Source of the DNA: Herpetosiphon aurantiacus DSM 785
GTDB lineage: Bacteria > Chloroflexota > Chloroflexia > Chloroflexales > Herpetosiphonaceae
Assembly (NCBI GenBank): GCA_000018565.1
Contig: CP000875.1
Coordinates: 5,595,199-5,659,198, forward strand
Direction: 5' to 3'
Length of the DNA stretch: 64,000 bases
The notes under the pieces are model-generated. The model was not told the origin of the DNA. It saw only the letters and a program-made list of their open reading frames with translations, and made no database searches. This document shows positions 17,020 through 27,109 of this stretch, in pieces. The position numbers were made by a program, and so were the translations under genes. Within the stretch, counting starts at the first letter, position 1; every line of letters begins with the position of its first letter.

Positions 17020-18198
17020 TTACAACAACTCGAAAATGCCCGCAGCGCCCATACCACCGCCGATACACATCGTTACCATGCCGTAGCGGCCATTGCGGCG
17101 ACGAAGTTCATTAATGATTTGGACGGTCAGTTTCGCGCCAGTACAGCCAAGTGGGTGACCCAAGGCGATTGCGCCACCATTGACGTTGGTTTTGCTTTCG
17201 TCGATGCCAAGCTCGCGAATAACCGCCAAAGCTTGCGCACCAAAAGCCTCGTTCAATTCAATCAAATCAATGTCGCTGAGATTCAAGCCAGTTTTCTTCA
17301 AAACTTTTGGAATCGCCACGACTGGGCCAATGCCCATGACTTCAGGCCCAACGCCACCAACTGCAAAGCCAATAAAGCGAGCCAACGGTTTTAGCCCAAG
17401 TTCATCGGCTTTTTGGCGGTTCATCAAGAGCACAGCGGCAGCGCCATCGCTGGTTTGCGATGAATTGCCAGCAGTGACTGTGCCTTTGGCATGAAACACT
17501 GGGCGCAATTTGGCCAAGCCTTCTAAGGTCGTGTCACGGCGTGGGCCTTCATCGACCTTGACGGTTGCGGTGCTGCGCTTGATTGCACCGCCAGCTTCGG
17601 CCTCGGCAAACTCAACATCGACTGGTACAATTTCGTCAGCAAAGCGACCTGCTTGAATTGCTTCGATCGCCTTCATATGCGAGCGATACGAGAAGGCATC
17701 GGCATCTTCGCGGCTGATATTGAACTGTCGAGCAACATTTTCGGCGGTCAAGCCCATGTTGATGTAAATTTCGGGGTAGTGTTCAGCCATCCATGGGTTT
17801 GGTGCAAATTTATTGCCCGACATTGGAACCATGCTCATCGATTCAGCGCCACCAGCGATGATCACATCAGCGCCGCCAGCCATAATTCGTTCAGCACCCA
17901 AGGCAATTGTTTGCAAACCTGAAGCGCAAAAACGATTGACGGTTTGAGCGGGCACATCGATTGGTAAACCAGCGCGGAGCGATGCGATCCGTGCCATATT
18001 CAGGCCTTGCTCGCCCTCGGGCATAGCACAACCCAAAATCAAATCTTCGATTTCGCGAGGGTCGAGGCCTGGCGCTTGTTCAACCACAGCTTTAATCGCT
18101 GCTGCTGCCAAATCATCAGGCCGGCTATTGCGAAACATTCCACGCTTGGATTTGCCGACGGCGGTTCGCGCACCAGCTACAATCACAGCTTCATTCAT
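17020..18198 (-). CDS. fadA: 3-ketoacyl-CoA thiolase
   Basis: A 392-residue thiolase for the last step of beta-oxidation. The nucleophile is Cys91 in [10 protein letters not shown], the His loop is [14 protein letters not shown], and the second Cys is in [11 protein letters not shown], all intact. An AAGGAG site precedes the ATG. It lies downstream of the FadN-like gene on the same strand with a family A repeat between, so the two are likely co-regulated as the beta-oxidation core. The gene symbol is by function. Confidence 0.93.
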   Translation of the reverse strand: MNEAVIVAGARTAVGKSKRGMFRNSRPDDLAAAAIKAVVEQAPGLDPREIEDLILGCAMPEGEQGLNMARIASLRAGLPIDVPAQTVNRFCASGLQTIALGAERIMAGGADVIIAGGAESMSMVPMSGNKFAPNPWMAEHYPEIYINMGLTAENVARQFNISREDADAFSYRSHMKAIEAIQAGRFADEIVPVDVEFAEAEAGGAIKRSTATVKVDEGPRRDTTLEGLAKLRPVFHAKGTVTAGNSSQTSDGAAAVLLMNRQKADELGLKPLARFIGFAVGGVGPEVMGIGPVVAIPKVLKKTGLNLSDIDLIELNEAFGAQALAVIRELGIDESKTNVNGGAIALGHPLGCTGAKLTVQIINELRRRNGRYGMVTMCIGGGMGAAGIFELL

Positions 18199-18283
18199 CG
18201 TTGAATACTCCTTTATGGGTATGGATATGGGGATCGATTGTTGAATGAGTAAATAGGGTTCAGGATTCAGGTTGAGTTACATT

Positions 18284-18393
18284 CCCTCACCCCAACCCCT
18301 CGCCCACTGCGGCGGGCGAGGGGCGTTCCACGGTTCATGCTGGAGGTATTCCCCCTCGCCTGCTGGGCGGGAGAGGGGGCTAGGGGGTGAGGG
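18284..18393. repeat. palindromic intergenic repeat, family A, copy 3
   Basis: Ends CCCTCACCCC and GGGGGTGAGGG enclose CCCCTCGCCC/GGGCGAGGGG and CCCCCTCGCC/GGCGGGAGAGGGGG arms. It lies between the FadN-like gene and the thiolase gene. Confidence 0.8.
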
Positions 18394-18425
18394 AATGCGC
18401 TTTCTTGCCCTGACCCATCATCCTT

Positions 18426-20840
18426 CTAATTCCGCAATGGCTTGTTGTTTTGCAACATAAACATAATGCGTTCCATGGTCTTTGGTTCGCGGCAAAGTGC
18501 CAAGAATACTTCGCGCTCCATCGCCAAGAAATGCTCTTCATCGACCCATTGTGGGCTGCTGAGGTCGCCGCCAGCGATCGCATAAGCCAGTTTGTTGCCG
18601 ATAAACGCATCGTATTCGGAGATATAGCCGCCTTGTTGCATCATCCACACGCCAACCCGCATTGCAGCCAAGCCATCGCGGCCAGCAGCGTAGAGTTTTT
18701 CGCGGGCGGGCGGCGTAAAGCCAGCCGCTGCCAGATCAAGCACAAACTGCTTGGCACGGCCTAGCAACTCATCAGCATTCATCACAATCCGATCAGCTTC
18801 GGTGACAAAGCCTTGATCGCGAGCTTCAAAGGCGCTGGTGCCAACTTTGGCCATCCCAATTTGCTCAAATACTCGTTGCAAGTATGGCGTTGGATCGCTT
18901 TCGGGAGCCAGTTTGATGGCTGGAGTAATGATCCGGCGCACAAATTCTTTGACCCCACCAGCCCCAGGAATCAAGCCAACCCCAACTTCGACCAAGCCCA
19001 TATAGGTTTCAGCGGCGATACACATGCGCGAGCCGTGCATTGAAACTTCAGCGCCACCACCGAGCACGCGCCCGAATGGTGCGGTGACAATTGGTTTGGG
19101 TGAGAAGCGCATACCTTGCATCAAGTCGTGCGAAGTTTTCAACATCTGCTCAAGCTGGTCGAATTGATCGTTTTGAGCAGCCATCATCAACATAAAGATA
19201 TTGGCACCGATGCAGAAATCTGAGCCTTGGTTGCCAACGACCATACCTGTCCAGCGATCGTCTTTGAGCAATTCCAAGGCTTTGAAGCCCATTTCGGTGA
19301 TTTCGCTATCCAGCGCATTCATCTTGGAATGGAATTCGAAGCACAATACGCCATCGCCTAAATCGAGCAGGCTGGCTGAATCGTTGCGGGCAACTTCTTT
19401 GCCTGTGCTGCGCAACTCGTCAAGGTCGATTTTCAGGTCGGAGCTTGGCACGGCTTCGTATTCGCCAGTGACTGGGCTATAGGCTTGTTTCGCGCCATCG
19501 ACCGTTTGATAGAACGAGTTATGGCCTTTTTCGAGTAATGCCAAAACCCAATCGGCCACCTGAATATCGCGATCTTGCATTAGCTTCACGCCATCGGCGA
19601 GGCCAATCGCATCCCACATTTCAAATGGCCCCATCTCCTTGGCAAAGCCCCAGCGCAAAGCATTATCAACATCGTACAGATGGTCGCTAATTTCTGGCAC
19701 GCGGCGAGCAGCATAGGCCAACGATGGCAACAAGGTATCGGCGATCAGTTTGCCGCCACGATCTTGGCTTTGGTTGACCAAGAAACGCAGGCGAGCCGCC
19801 AAGTTGCCCTGCTTTTTGGCTTGCTTGATGATCGGCAAATCAACTTCTCGTGGGGCGCGATGTTCGCCAGTTTCCCAATCGAGCACCCAAAATTCCTTGC
19901 CATTTGCGCCTTTGACGGTTTTGTAGAAACCTTGGCCTGATTTTTGGCCGAGCCAGCCCCGTTCTAGCAAGCCTTGCACGGGAGCTGGAGCCAGCAGCGC
20001 GTCGCGTGATTCGTCGTTGGGCACGAGATTGTAGAGGTTGTGGGCCACCCCAACCATCACATCAATCCCCACCAAATCGCCAAGCCGGAAGGTTCCCGAT
20101 TTGGGATTGCCAATTAAGGTTCCGGTCAAGGCATCGACTTCTTCAATCGTGTAGCCGTTATCGACGATATATTTCATGGCGTATGCGCCGCCAAAGGTGC
20201 CGATGCGGTTGGCGATAAAGTTCGGCGTATCTTTGGCAATCACCACGCCTTTACCCAAGCGTTCTTGACCAAAACTGCGAATATAGTCAATAATCGCCTG
20301 ATCGGTATCTGGCGTTGGAATCACTTCGAGTAATTTGAGGTAGCGGGGTGGGTTGAAGAAGTGGGTTCCAAGGAAGTGCTTTTTGAAATCGTCGGAGCGA
20401 CCTTCAGCAATTTTGTGAATTGGAATCCCGCTGGTGTTCGATGAAATAATGCTGCCAGCTTTGCGAATTTCATCGATTCGCGCCATAAGTTGTTGCTTGG
20501 GTTCGAGTTTTTCAACGATAACTTCAATTACCCAATCAGCTTCGCTGACAACTGTGAAATCGTCTTCGAGATTGCCAAGCTGCACCAATTCGCCAGCTTT
20601 TTTGTTCATGAGCGCGGCGGGGCTGCTCTTGACCACGCGATCCCAGCCAGTTTGCACAATTCGATTGCGCACGGCTTTGCTTTGCAACGAAAGCCCTTTG
20701 GCCTCTTCCTCAGGCGTGAGCGTGCTTGGCACAATATCCAACAACACGGTGCGCACGCCAGCATTGGCTAGATGAGCGGCGATGCCACCACCCATTGTGC
20801 CTGAGCCAATTACCACTGCACGTTGAATGCGGTACGTCAT
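18426..20840 (-). CDS. 3-hydroxyacyl-CoA dehydrogenase/enoyl-CoA hydratase, FadN type
   Basis: An 804-residue bifunctional beta-oxidation enzyme. The NAD-binding dehydrogenase is N-terminal (GSGTMGGGIAAHLA near residues 12-25; SSNTSGIPIHKIA; THFFNPPRYLKLLEV). The hydratase/isomerase-like domain is C-terminal (FHSKMNALDSE, FGRVLGGGAEVSMHG, GLIPGAGG). This dehydrogenase-first order is that of Bacillus FadN rather than E. coli FadB. It lies between a MarR regulator and a thiolase, forming a fadNA-like unit. Confidence 0.93.
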   Translation of the reverse strand: MTYRIQRAVVIGSGTMGGGIAAHLANAGVRTVLLDIVPSTLTPEEEAKGLSLQSKAVRNRIVQTGWDRVVKSSPAALMNKKAGELVQLGNLEDDFTVVSEADWVIEVIVEKLEPKQQLMARIDEIRKAGSIISSNTSGIPIHKIAEGRSDDFKKHFLGTHFFNPPRYLKLLEVIPTPDTDQAIIDYIRSFGQERLGKGVVIAKDTPNFIANRIGTFGGAYAMKYIVDNGYTIEEVDALTGTLIGNPKSGTFRLGDLVGIDVMVGVAHNLYNLVPNDESRDALLAPAPVQGLLERGWLGQKSGQGFYKTVKGANGKEFWVLDWETGEHRAPREVDLPIIKQAKKQGNLAARLRFLVNQSQDRGGKLIADTLLPSLAYAARRVPEISDHLYDVDNALRWGFAKEMGPFEMWDAIGLADGVKLMQDRDIQVADWVLALLEKGHNSFYQTVDGAKQAYSPVTGEYEAVPSSDLKIDLDELRSTGKEVARNDSASLLDLGDGVLCFEFHSKMNALDSEITEMGFKALELLKDDRWTGMVVGNQGSDFCIGANIFMLMMAAQNDQFDQLEQMLKTSHDLMQGMRFSPKPIVTAPFGRVLGGGAEVSMHGSRMCIAAETYMGLVEVGVGLIPGAGGVKEFVRRIITPAIKLAPESDPTPYLQRVFEQIGMAKVGTSAFEARDQGFVTEADRIVMNADELLGRAKQFVLDLAAAGFTPPAREKLYAAGRDGLAAMRVGVWMMQQGGYISEYDAFIGNKLAYAIAGGDLSSPQWVDEEHFLAMEREVFLALCREPKTMERIMFMLQNNKPLRN

Positions 20841-20945
20841 TGAACCACCTTTCTTTCTGGTTGGAAGCGATTTTTATCAACAATCGGTTGTAATCAGCGA
20901 GGGTTTTGCAGCGATTAGTGGCTGATTACAGGTTAGGAAACAGAT

Positions 20946-21365
20946 TTAGAGTTCGATGCGGGCGACTTTGCGTAAACCATCGGTCAATAAATCGACCAAT
21001 GGATCGCCCAATTGCTCACGCATAGCGTTTTCGACCGCATCGCCACGTTGGCGAGCATCGGGCAAGCGTTCGAGACCACTGCTAGTTAATTGGATGCGGG
21101 TTGTGCGCCGATCAGTGGGGTCGGACATTCGTTCGAGCCAGCCATCACGCTCAAGGCGATCGACGATTGGCGTTAGAGTTGAATTATCGAGATAGGTGCG
21201 GTTGGAAAGTTCGCCCATGGTTGGGGCTTCATCGGGCTTGATCGCAACGAGGACGAAGTATTGAGCGGTGGTCAGCCCCAATGGAGCCAGCACTCGATTG
21301 TAGTGGCTGATCAATTGGCGGGCTACCCGCCCAACTTGAAAACACAAATGATAGTGCGCTTCCAC
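20946..21365 (-). CDS. MarR-family transcriptional regulator
   Basis: A 139-residue winged-helix regulator. The recognition region reads PTMGELSNRTYLDNSTLTPI, and the wing has the DPTDRRTTRIQLT pattern of MarR proteins. The start is a GTG with an AAGGA site about 9 bases upstream. It lies immediately upstream of the FadN-like gene on the same strand, so it is likely to control the beta-oxidation genes, perhaps in response to an acyl-CoA. That regulatory role is inferred from position alone. Confidence 0.9.
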   Translation of the reverse strand: MEAHYHLCFQVGRVARQLISHYNRVLAPLGLTTAQYFVLVAIKPDEAPTMGELSNRTYLDNSTLTPIVDRLERDGWLERMSDPTDRRTTRIQLTSSGLERLPDARQRGDAVENAMREQLGDPLVDLLTDGLRKVARIEL

Positions 21366-21801
21366 AATGCTACGTCCTTGTAAGCTTGATGAAGAACAGC
21401 GAATCGATTAATTTAACCACGAAGGGCACGAAGAGCACGAAGGGAGTATGGCTCTAGGCTATGAGGCTATCGGAATATTTTCTAGAATTTCAAACGATCC
21501 AATAGCCTCACCTGCTCTGCGCCTCTGCGTTAAAACCGAATCTTCTTTTGGTTTCTACACTCCAATCCCCGACCCCCAACAACCGATCCCCAAATTCCTA
21601 TGTTCTATGTTCTTTGCTCTATGATCTTCAGTCTCTCGTATACAAATAGTCCGTACACAAACTAACTATACGCACTGCGTTATGCTTTGTCAAGATTGCG
21701 ATTTTTGCTACGAAGTCGCTGCTTGTGAGAGTGGGGAAAGCTTGGTATGATTAGGCAATCCTCACTTGGTCATGGCATCCGCCGGAGAAATGCGTGCTAC
21801 C
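21366..21801. other. repeat-rich gap between marR and the Wadjet operon
   Basis: The divergent gap contains a family B copy (ACCACGAAGGGCACGAAG, 21416-21433), a CCCCGACCCCCAACAACC-like stretch, a family D run (TTCTATGTTCTTTGCTC, near 21602) and a TATGAT box at 21745-21750. No additional gene is seen. Confidence 0.65.
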
Positions 21802-23202
21802 ATGAGTTTGTTCGAGACCGTTCCTACCACCCTTTTTCGCCCATTAGCTAGCCCTGGCGCTGCAATTTACACCCAGGTTTTGCTAGCGCTGTTTGCTGCC
21901 ACCAAGCAACAATCGCAACCACTCAGCCGCGAACGGGCATTAAGCCTCGTCGAGCAACAATTAGAGTTACCCAATGCCGAGGCTCTTACCAGCGATGCTC
22001 ACGAGGAAGAATCAGAGCTTGAGCAAAATAACCATGCTTCGGCGATTTTGCGTTCGCTGCGGGCTTGGGGCTGGCTGCGCTTCGAGCAACAAAGCGATTA
22101 TTCCTCGGCGATCATTTTGCCCGATTATGCGTTTCGGCTGTTGCAACTCTTTGAAGACCTTGCAACCAAACAGCGCCAACATTTGCGCGGCATGATTTGT
22201 GGCATTCACGATGTGCTCGAAAAAGCCTGTACTGGCGATGCACCCCACGATCGGCTCTCGAATGCCTATGAACAAACACTTTTTCTAACGCAGGCGTTGA
22301 AAGAATTGCAACACAACATTGGCTTGCATATTCAAAAAGTGCTGCAAACCCTCAAAACCAAAGATGTGTTGGAGCATGTGTTTGGTACCTATCGCAAAGA
22401 TATTGTCGATCAAGCCTATCATCAACTGCGTACATCCGACCATCTTTCGCGCTATCGGCCTGCGATTTTGCAGTTTTTGCAGAAAATAGAGCGCACCAAT
22501 TTGTTGGAGTTATCGGCACAACATTTGGTTAGTCGCGGCGAGGCTGCTAGTTTTGAAGTGGCGTATAACCGATTAACTGACCAAATTGATACAATTCGCA
22601 GCCATTTCGACCAACTTGATCAATTAATTGGCGTGATCGATTTGCGCCATAGCCAATTTGTCGATTCGGCGGTGCGCAATATTGAATTATTTTTGAGTGC
22701 GAGCACCAGCACCAGCGGCCAACTCCACCGCATTTTGAGCCAAATTTTGCCCAATCAACAAGCCTTCGAGCAAGCCAGCCCTGAAATTAGCGAAATGCTC
22801 AGCATCTACGAATTTCAATTGACCGATCAGCAATCACTGAGTGCTCCAACTCGCGCTGCCGTGCCATTTGAAATTCAAGCTGAGAGCTATGCTCCGCTCA
22901 GCGAGGCCGAAATTGCCCAAGCACAGGCCGACACCTTGCGCCAATTGCGCCGCTCAATCAGCCGTGATCGCGTGCGGCGTTATGCTTTGCAATTGTTGGG
23001 CGATGCCGAACAACGCCGTGGCTCGGAGATTGAACTTGAAGGTGTTGACGATTTATCATTAATTATCTATTTGCGTTCGTATGGCGATGGATCGTTGGGC
23101 TACACGGTTGAGTCAATCGACGATGGCGTTTGGGTCGAGCGCGATGGTGTGGGCTTTCGCGATTTCTTGGTGCGGCGGGTTTCAACGGAGCAACCAGCAT
23201 GA
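21802..23202 (+). CDS. jetA: Wadjet subunit JetA (kleisin-like)
   Basis: First gene of a Wadjet anti-plasmid system. The 466-residue helical protein begins MSLFETVPTTLFRPL, matching the start of the DUF5716 JetA family known from type III systems. JetA is the kleisin-like bridge of the SMC-type JetABC complex. Long predicted helices run through the middle, with a beta-rich acidic C-terminus (YLRSYGDGSLGYTVE). I chose the ATG at 21802 from the family N-terminus. In-frame ATGs at 21772 and 21790 are possible, and the GGAGA at 21784 does not clearly decide. Its stop overlaps the jetB start (ATGA). Confidence 0.88.
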   Translation: MSLFETVPTTLFRPLASPGAAIYTQVLLALFAATKQQSQPLSRERALSLVEQQLELPNAEALTSDAHEEESELEQNNHASAILRSLRAWGWLRFEQQSDYSSAIILPDYAFRLLQLFEDLATKQRQHLRGMICGIHDVLEKACTGDAPHDRLSNAYEQTLFLTQALKELQHNIGLHIQKVLQTLKTKDVLEHVFGTYRKDIVDQAYHQLRTSDHLSRYRPAILQFLQKIERTNLLELSAQHLVSRGEAASFEVAYNRLTDQIDTIRSHFDQLDQLIGVIDLRHSQFVDSAVRNIELFLSASTSTSGQLHRILSQILPNQQAFEQASPEISEMLSIYEFQLTDQQSLSAPTRAAVPFEIQAESYAPLSEAEIAQAQADTLRQLRRSISRDRVRRYALQLLGDAEQRRGSEIELEGVDDLSLIIYLRSYGDGSLGYTVESIDDGVWVERDGVGFRDFLVRRVSTEQPA

Positions 23203-23831
23203 GCTTAGTCAATTTTGCTGAAGAATATAGCCAACTTTCATCAACCGAGCAGCAATTATTTGCCGATAGTGTGCGGCGTTTGCTCAGCGATGGCCTGATT
23301 TGGCGCGAAGATGAGCAGGATCGGCGGATTTTTGCTTGGTTAGTGCGACGGATCGATTTGGTACGCGATTATTTGGCGGTCGCTGGCTGGGAATTGCATT
23401 ACGCCGAAAATTTACATATTTTCCATGTATTTCATCGTGATGGCAGCCATCGCCGCCGCTTCAACCGTGAAACCACCTTATGGCTGTTATTGCTGCGTTT
23501 AATCTACGCTGAACAATATGAGTCGCTCAATCCAAGCTTGACGCGCTATCCAACCACCACCGTGAGCGATGTCTATAGCCGTTATGGAGAGTTTTTTCCT
23601 GGCCAAACGATTCGCAAAAAAGGCGCGTTCGATGAGGCTTTACGCCTATTCAATGGGCTAAAACTCGTGCGCGCTCCCAATAGCAAAGCACTGCGTGCCA
23701 ACGACCCCGATGCGGTGATCGAATTATTGCCAGCGCTTGAGGTAATAGTGCCAGCTAGTGGCATCGCCGCCTTGGCCGAACGCCTAGCCGAATATCAACG
23801 CCCCAACAGTGCTGACGAGGAGCAAGAATGA
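23199..23831 (+). CDS. jetB: Wadjet subunit JetB (DUF4194-like)
   Basis: A 210-residue protein with the winged-helix, KITE-like character of JetB/MukE-type subunits. It has an N-terminal helical part, ending in the WRED and RRIFAWLVRRIDLVRDYL stretch, and the RFNRETTLWLLLLRLIYAEQ segment typical of DUF4194. The subunit would bind JetA and the SMC heads. Both ends overlap neighbours by ATGA (start at 23199, stop shared with the jetC start), indicating tight translational coupling and fixed stoichiometry. Confidence 0.88.
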   Translation: MSLVNFAEEYSQLSSTEQQLFADSVRRLLSDGLIWREDEQDRRIFAWLVRRIDLVRDYLAVAGWELHYAENLHIFHVFHRDGSHRRRFNRETTLWLLLLRLIYAEQYESLNPSLTRYPTTTVSDVYSRYGEFFPGQTIRKKGAFDEALRLFNGLKLVRAPNSKALRANDPDAVIELLPALEVIVPASGIAALAERLAEYQRPNSADEEQE

Positions 23832-26800
23832 TCAAGCTTAGTCGCATTTTTCTGTATCATTGGCATCGCTTCGATTGGCATGTGTTGGATGTGCAGGATA
23901 GTTTGTATTTGGCGGGCCACAACGGTTCAGGCAAATCGTCGATTCTTGATGCCTTGCAATTGGTGCTGGTGGCCGATTTGGGTCGCGTGCGTTTCAACAG
24001 CGCGGCCCAAGATCGCTCGCAACGCTCGTTGGATAGCTATGTGCGCGGCAAAATTGGCGAGCAACATTGGCTGCGGCCTGGCGACACGATTGGTTATGTG
24101 GTGCTGGAGTGGACTGAAGATCTGAAGCATCAAGCCTTTGTTAGCGGGGTTTGCTTGGAAGCTCGTGCCGCGACCCAAAGCGTTGAAAAAACCTTTTTTA
24201 TCTTTGATGGCCACTTAAATCCTGATGTATTTATTGAGCAAGGCAAACCACGCACCCGCCGCGAAATCAAAGCGATGGCGCGTAATCGCTCAACTGCCGA
24301 AAGTTTCGATCAAACTGGCGAATATCAAGCGGCGTTGCTCAATCGGTTGGGCGGCTTGAATCAACGCTTTTTCGATTTATTTCTGCGTGCCTTGACCTTC
24401 CAGCCAATTCGTAATATTCGTGAGTTTGTTGAGCAATGGCTGCTGGAGCCAAATTCGTTGGATGTTCACACCTTGCAAAATGTGGTTGAACGCTTACGCG
24501 ATTTGGAGCGAAAAGCTAAAGATGTTGAAGAACAATTAAAAAGCCTCGGTGCTATTATCAAAACCCAAGAAGAAGCCAAGCGCTTGCGTGGCCTGCATGG
24601 GAAATTTGAGATTCTGGCGGCTCACTATAGCGTGGCGGCAATTCAGCAACAAATTAATCAACAGCAACAACGATTAATCGATACTCGCCGCGATTACGAA
24701 TTGAATCAGACTGATTTGGAACAACAACTTGGCTTACAGCAAAATGCCCAAGCTGCCTTAGTTGAAGCCCAAGTTCAATTAAGCCAATCTGATGTTGTGC
24801 GGCGTAAAAACCAACTTGCCGCTGAAATTCAGCAATTGCAGCAACACATTCAAAAAATTAACCAACGTTGGCGACAACTACAAGCCAAATTAATCCAAAT
24901 TGCGGCATTATTGAATAAATTACAGCCAATTGCTGAGCAAGATTTGGTTAATTTATTGCAGCAGCCTGAGCACATTCCCCAATCACAGCAAATTGTGCCT
25001 TTATTACAACAACAGAGCACGGCGGCTGGCTCTGCTTTGAAATTGCAACTCCAGGCGATGACCAGAACCGACGATAAAATCTCGCGCTTATTTGAACAAG
25101 AAAGCCGCCTAAAACAAGAAATTACCCAGCTTGAGCAATCGAATCGCCAAAATCATTATCCCCAAAATGTGGAAAATGTGCGTAAGTACTTAAAATCAGC
25201 ATTAAATATTGAACTCTTTTTGCTTTGTGAGCTGTTAGAAATTCCTGATGAACATTGGCAAAATGCGGTTGAGGCAATGCTTGGTCAACGCCGTTTCAAT
25301 ATTATTGTCGAACCTAAATATTATAGCCAAGCCCTTGATTTGCTTGATCAGTTACGCGAAAAAGAGCGGATCTATGATGTTGGTTTGGTTGATTTACAAC
25401 AAGCTAGTGCAGAAGCTCGCCCAGCACGACCATTATCATTGGCGACCAAAGTCAAAGCCAAAACTGGCTTGATTGATAAATATATTGCGGCAATTTTAGG
25501 TGATATTATTACTTGTCAGCATGTGCAAGATTTGCGTCAACATCGCCGTGCGATTACCGCTGAAGTGATGGTTTATCAAGAATGGACAGCGCGTTCGATT
25601 GATCCACGGAAATTTCAGCCTTGGTTTATCGGTGAACGCGCCCAACGCTCGCAAATTGAAAGCCGCCGCCAGCAATTAACCGAAATCCAAGCCGAATTGG
25701 CGATATTACGCCCAGAACAACAACGCCAGCGCCAATATTATGATCAATTGGAAAAATTACAACAACTTTTATTAGGCTTAGATTCGTATTTCGAGGAAGA
25801 ACTTGATTCAAGCGAATTACAAACGACACTTGCTGAATTGCAACGCGAACACGATAGCATTGATACTAGCGGCGTGGCGGCACTTGAGGCCGAAGTTAAA
25901 CGTTTACACATAATTCATGAAGAATATGCCTTGAATATTCGCCGTTTAGAGCGGATTATTGGCACACTGAATAATCAAATTACTCAGATTGAACAACAAC
26001 TTCAAGAAAACCAACATCAATTGTTGAATGCTCAAAGCCTGTTTGAGCATACGCAGCAACGCTATCCCGACCAAATTGACGATGCACTCAACGATTTTCA
26101 GCGCGAGAACAATGAGCAAGCGCAATTTAGCCGTTTGCAAGAAACCGCCGAGCAACAAGGTCGTGGCTATAATACCCGTTTTAACAATACCCAAGAACAA
26201 TTACGCGAACAAGTTATACTCTATAATCGCGATTTTCGAGCGCGTGAACTAGCCAATATCGAGCAAACGAGCTTCCAAGAGAAACGCGCTGAGCTTGAGG
26301 CTACTGATTTACCGCATTTTGTACAGAAAATTGCTGAAGCCAAACATGAAACTGAAACCGAGCTACGCGAACATGTTCTGCATAAATTGCGTGAAAATAT
26401 TGGTCGCGCCAAAGCAGAGCTTGATCGGATTAATGATGCTTTGCAAGGCTTAGATTTCAATGGCCAGCGTTATCATTTTCGCTATGAAATTGCCGATTCA
26501 TTGCGTGATTTTTATCAATTGATTGAGCAATCAGCCAATGTTACTAGCGAGATGATTCAGGATAGTGAATTTTATCAGCAGCACAAAGCCACGTTTGATC
26601 GTTTCTTCCAATTGTTAATTCAGCCTGGCCTAACCGACCAAGAAAAGCTTGAGCAGGCTCAAATTACCGATTATCGGCGCTACTTGAGCTATGATATTGA
26701 TGTGATTGAGCGTGATGGTACTCGTTCACGCTTGAGCAAAATTATGGGTCAAACATCTGGCGGCGAAACTCAAACTCCGTTTTATGTGACGATTGCGGCC

Positions 26801-27109
26801 TCGTTTGTGCAGCTTTATAAAATTAATGAACGTAGCAAACGCTCAACCATTCGGATTGTGGCCTTCGATGAAGCCTTTTCCAAAATGGATCAAGATCGGA
26901 TTGGCTCGACGCTTGATCTATTTCACCATTTTGGTTTACAAATTATCACGGCCACGCCGATTGAGCGTTGCGAATATTTAGTGCCCAAAATGTGTACAAC
27001 CTTGGTTTTGACTGGCTTGAAAGATCGCCAGCAGCGGGTTTTGGTCGAGCCATATCGTAATTATGCAGCTCGTCTAGAGGCGCTGAATGCTGAATCTGAA
27101 CAAAACTAG
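23828..27109 (+). CDS. jetC: Wadjet SMC-like ATPase JetC
   Basis: A 1,093-residue SMC/MukB-like ATPase, the motor of the Wadjet complex that extrudes DNA loops and senses small circular DNA. Walker A GHNGSGKS is at residues 30-37. The signature motif is in GQTSGGETQTPFY and Walker B in RIVAFDEAFSKMD near residue 1015. Two long Gln-rich coiled-coil regions (about 220-470 and 640-900) flank a hinge-like globular part containing RRFNIIVEPKYYSQALDLL. The start overlaps jetB by ATGA, and the last 23 bases overlap the jetD start. Confidence 0.95.
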   Translation: MIKLSRIFLYHWHRFDWHVLDVQDSLYLAGHNGSGKSSILDALQLVLVADLGRVRFNSAAQDRSQRSLDSYVRGKIGEQHWLRPGDTIGYVVLEWTEDLKHQAFVSGVCLEARAATQSVEKTFFIFDGHLNPDVFIEQGKPRTRREIKAMARNRSTAESFDQTGEYQAALLNRLGGLNQRFFDLFLRALTFQPIRNIREFVEQWLLEPNSLDVHTLQNVVERLRDLERKAKDVEEQLKSLGAIIKTQEEAKRLRGLHGKFEILAAHYSVAAIQQQINQQQQRLIDTRRDYELNQTDLEQQLGLQQNAQAALVEAQVQLSQSDVVRRKNQLAAEIQQLQQHIQKINQRWRQLQAKLIQIAALLNKLQPIAEQDLVNLLQQPEHIPQSQQIVPLLQQQSTAAGSALKLQLQAMTRTDDKISRLFEQESRLKQEITQLEQSNRQNHYPQNVENVRKYLKSALNIELFLLCELLEIPDEHWQNAVEAMLGQRRFNIIVEPKYYSQALDLLDQLREKERIYDVGLVDLQQASAEARPARPLSLATKVKAKTGLIDKYIAAILGDIITCQHVQDLRQHRRAITAEVMVYQEWTARSIDPRKFQPWFIGERAQRSQIESRRQQLTEIQAELAILRPEQQRQRQYYDQLEKLQQLLLGLDSYFEEELDSSELQTTLAELQREHDSIDTSGVAALEAEVKRLHIIHEEYALNIRRLERIIGTLNNQITQIEQQLQENQHQLLNAQSLFEHTQQRYPDQIDDALNDFQRENNEQAQFSRLQETAEQQGRGYNTRFNNTQEQLREQVILYNRDFRARELANIEQTSFQEKRAELEATDLPHFVQKIAEAKHETETELREHVLHKLRENIGRAKAELDRINDALQGLDFNGQRYHFRYEIADSLRDFYQLIEQSANVTSEMIQDSEFYQQHKATFDRFFQLLIQPGLTDQEKLEQAQITDYRRYLSYDIDVIERDGTRSRLSKIMGQTSGGETQTPFYVTIAASFVQLYKINERSKRSTIRIVAFDEAFSKMDQDRIGSTLDLFHHFGLQIITATPIERCEYLVPKMCTTLVLTGLKDRQQRVLVEPYRNYAARLEALNAESEQN

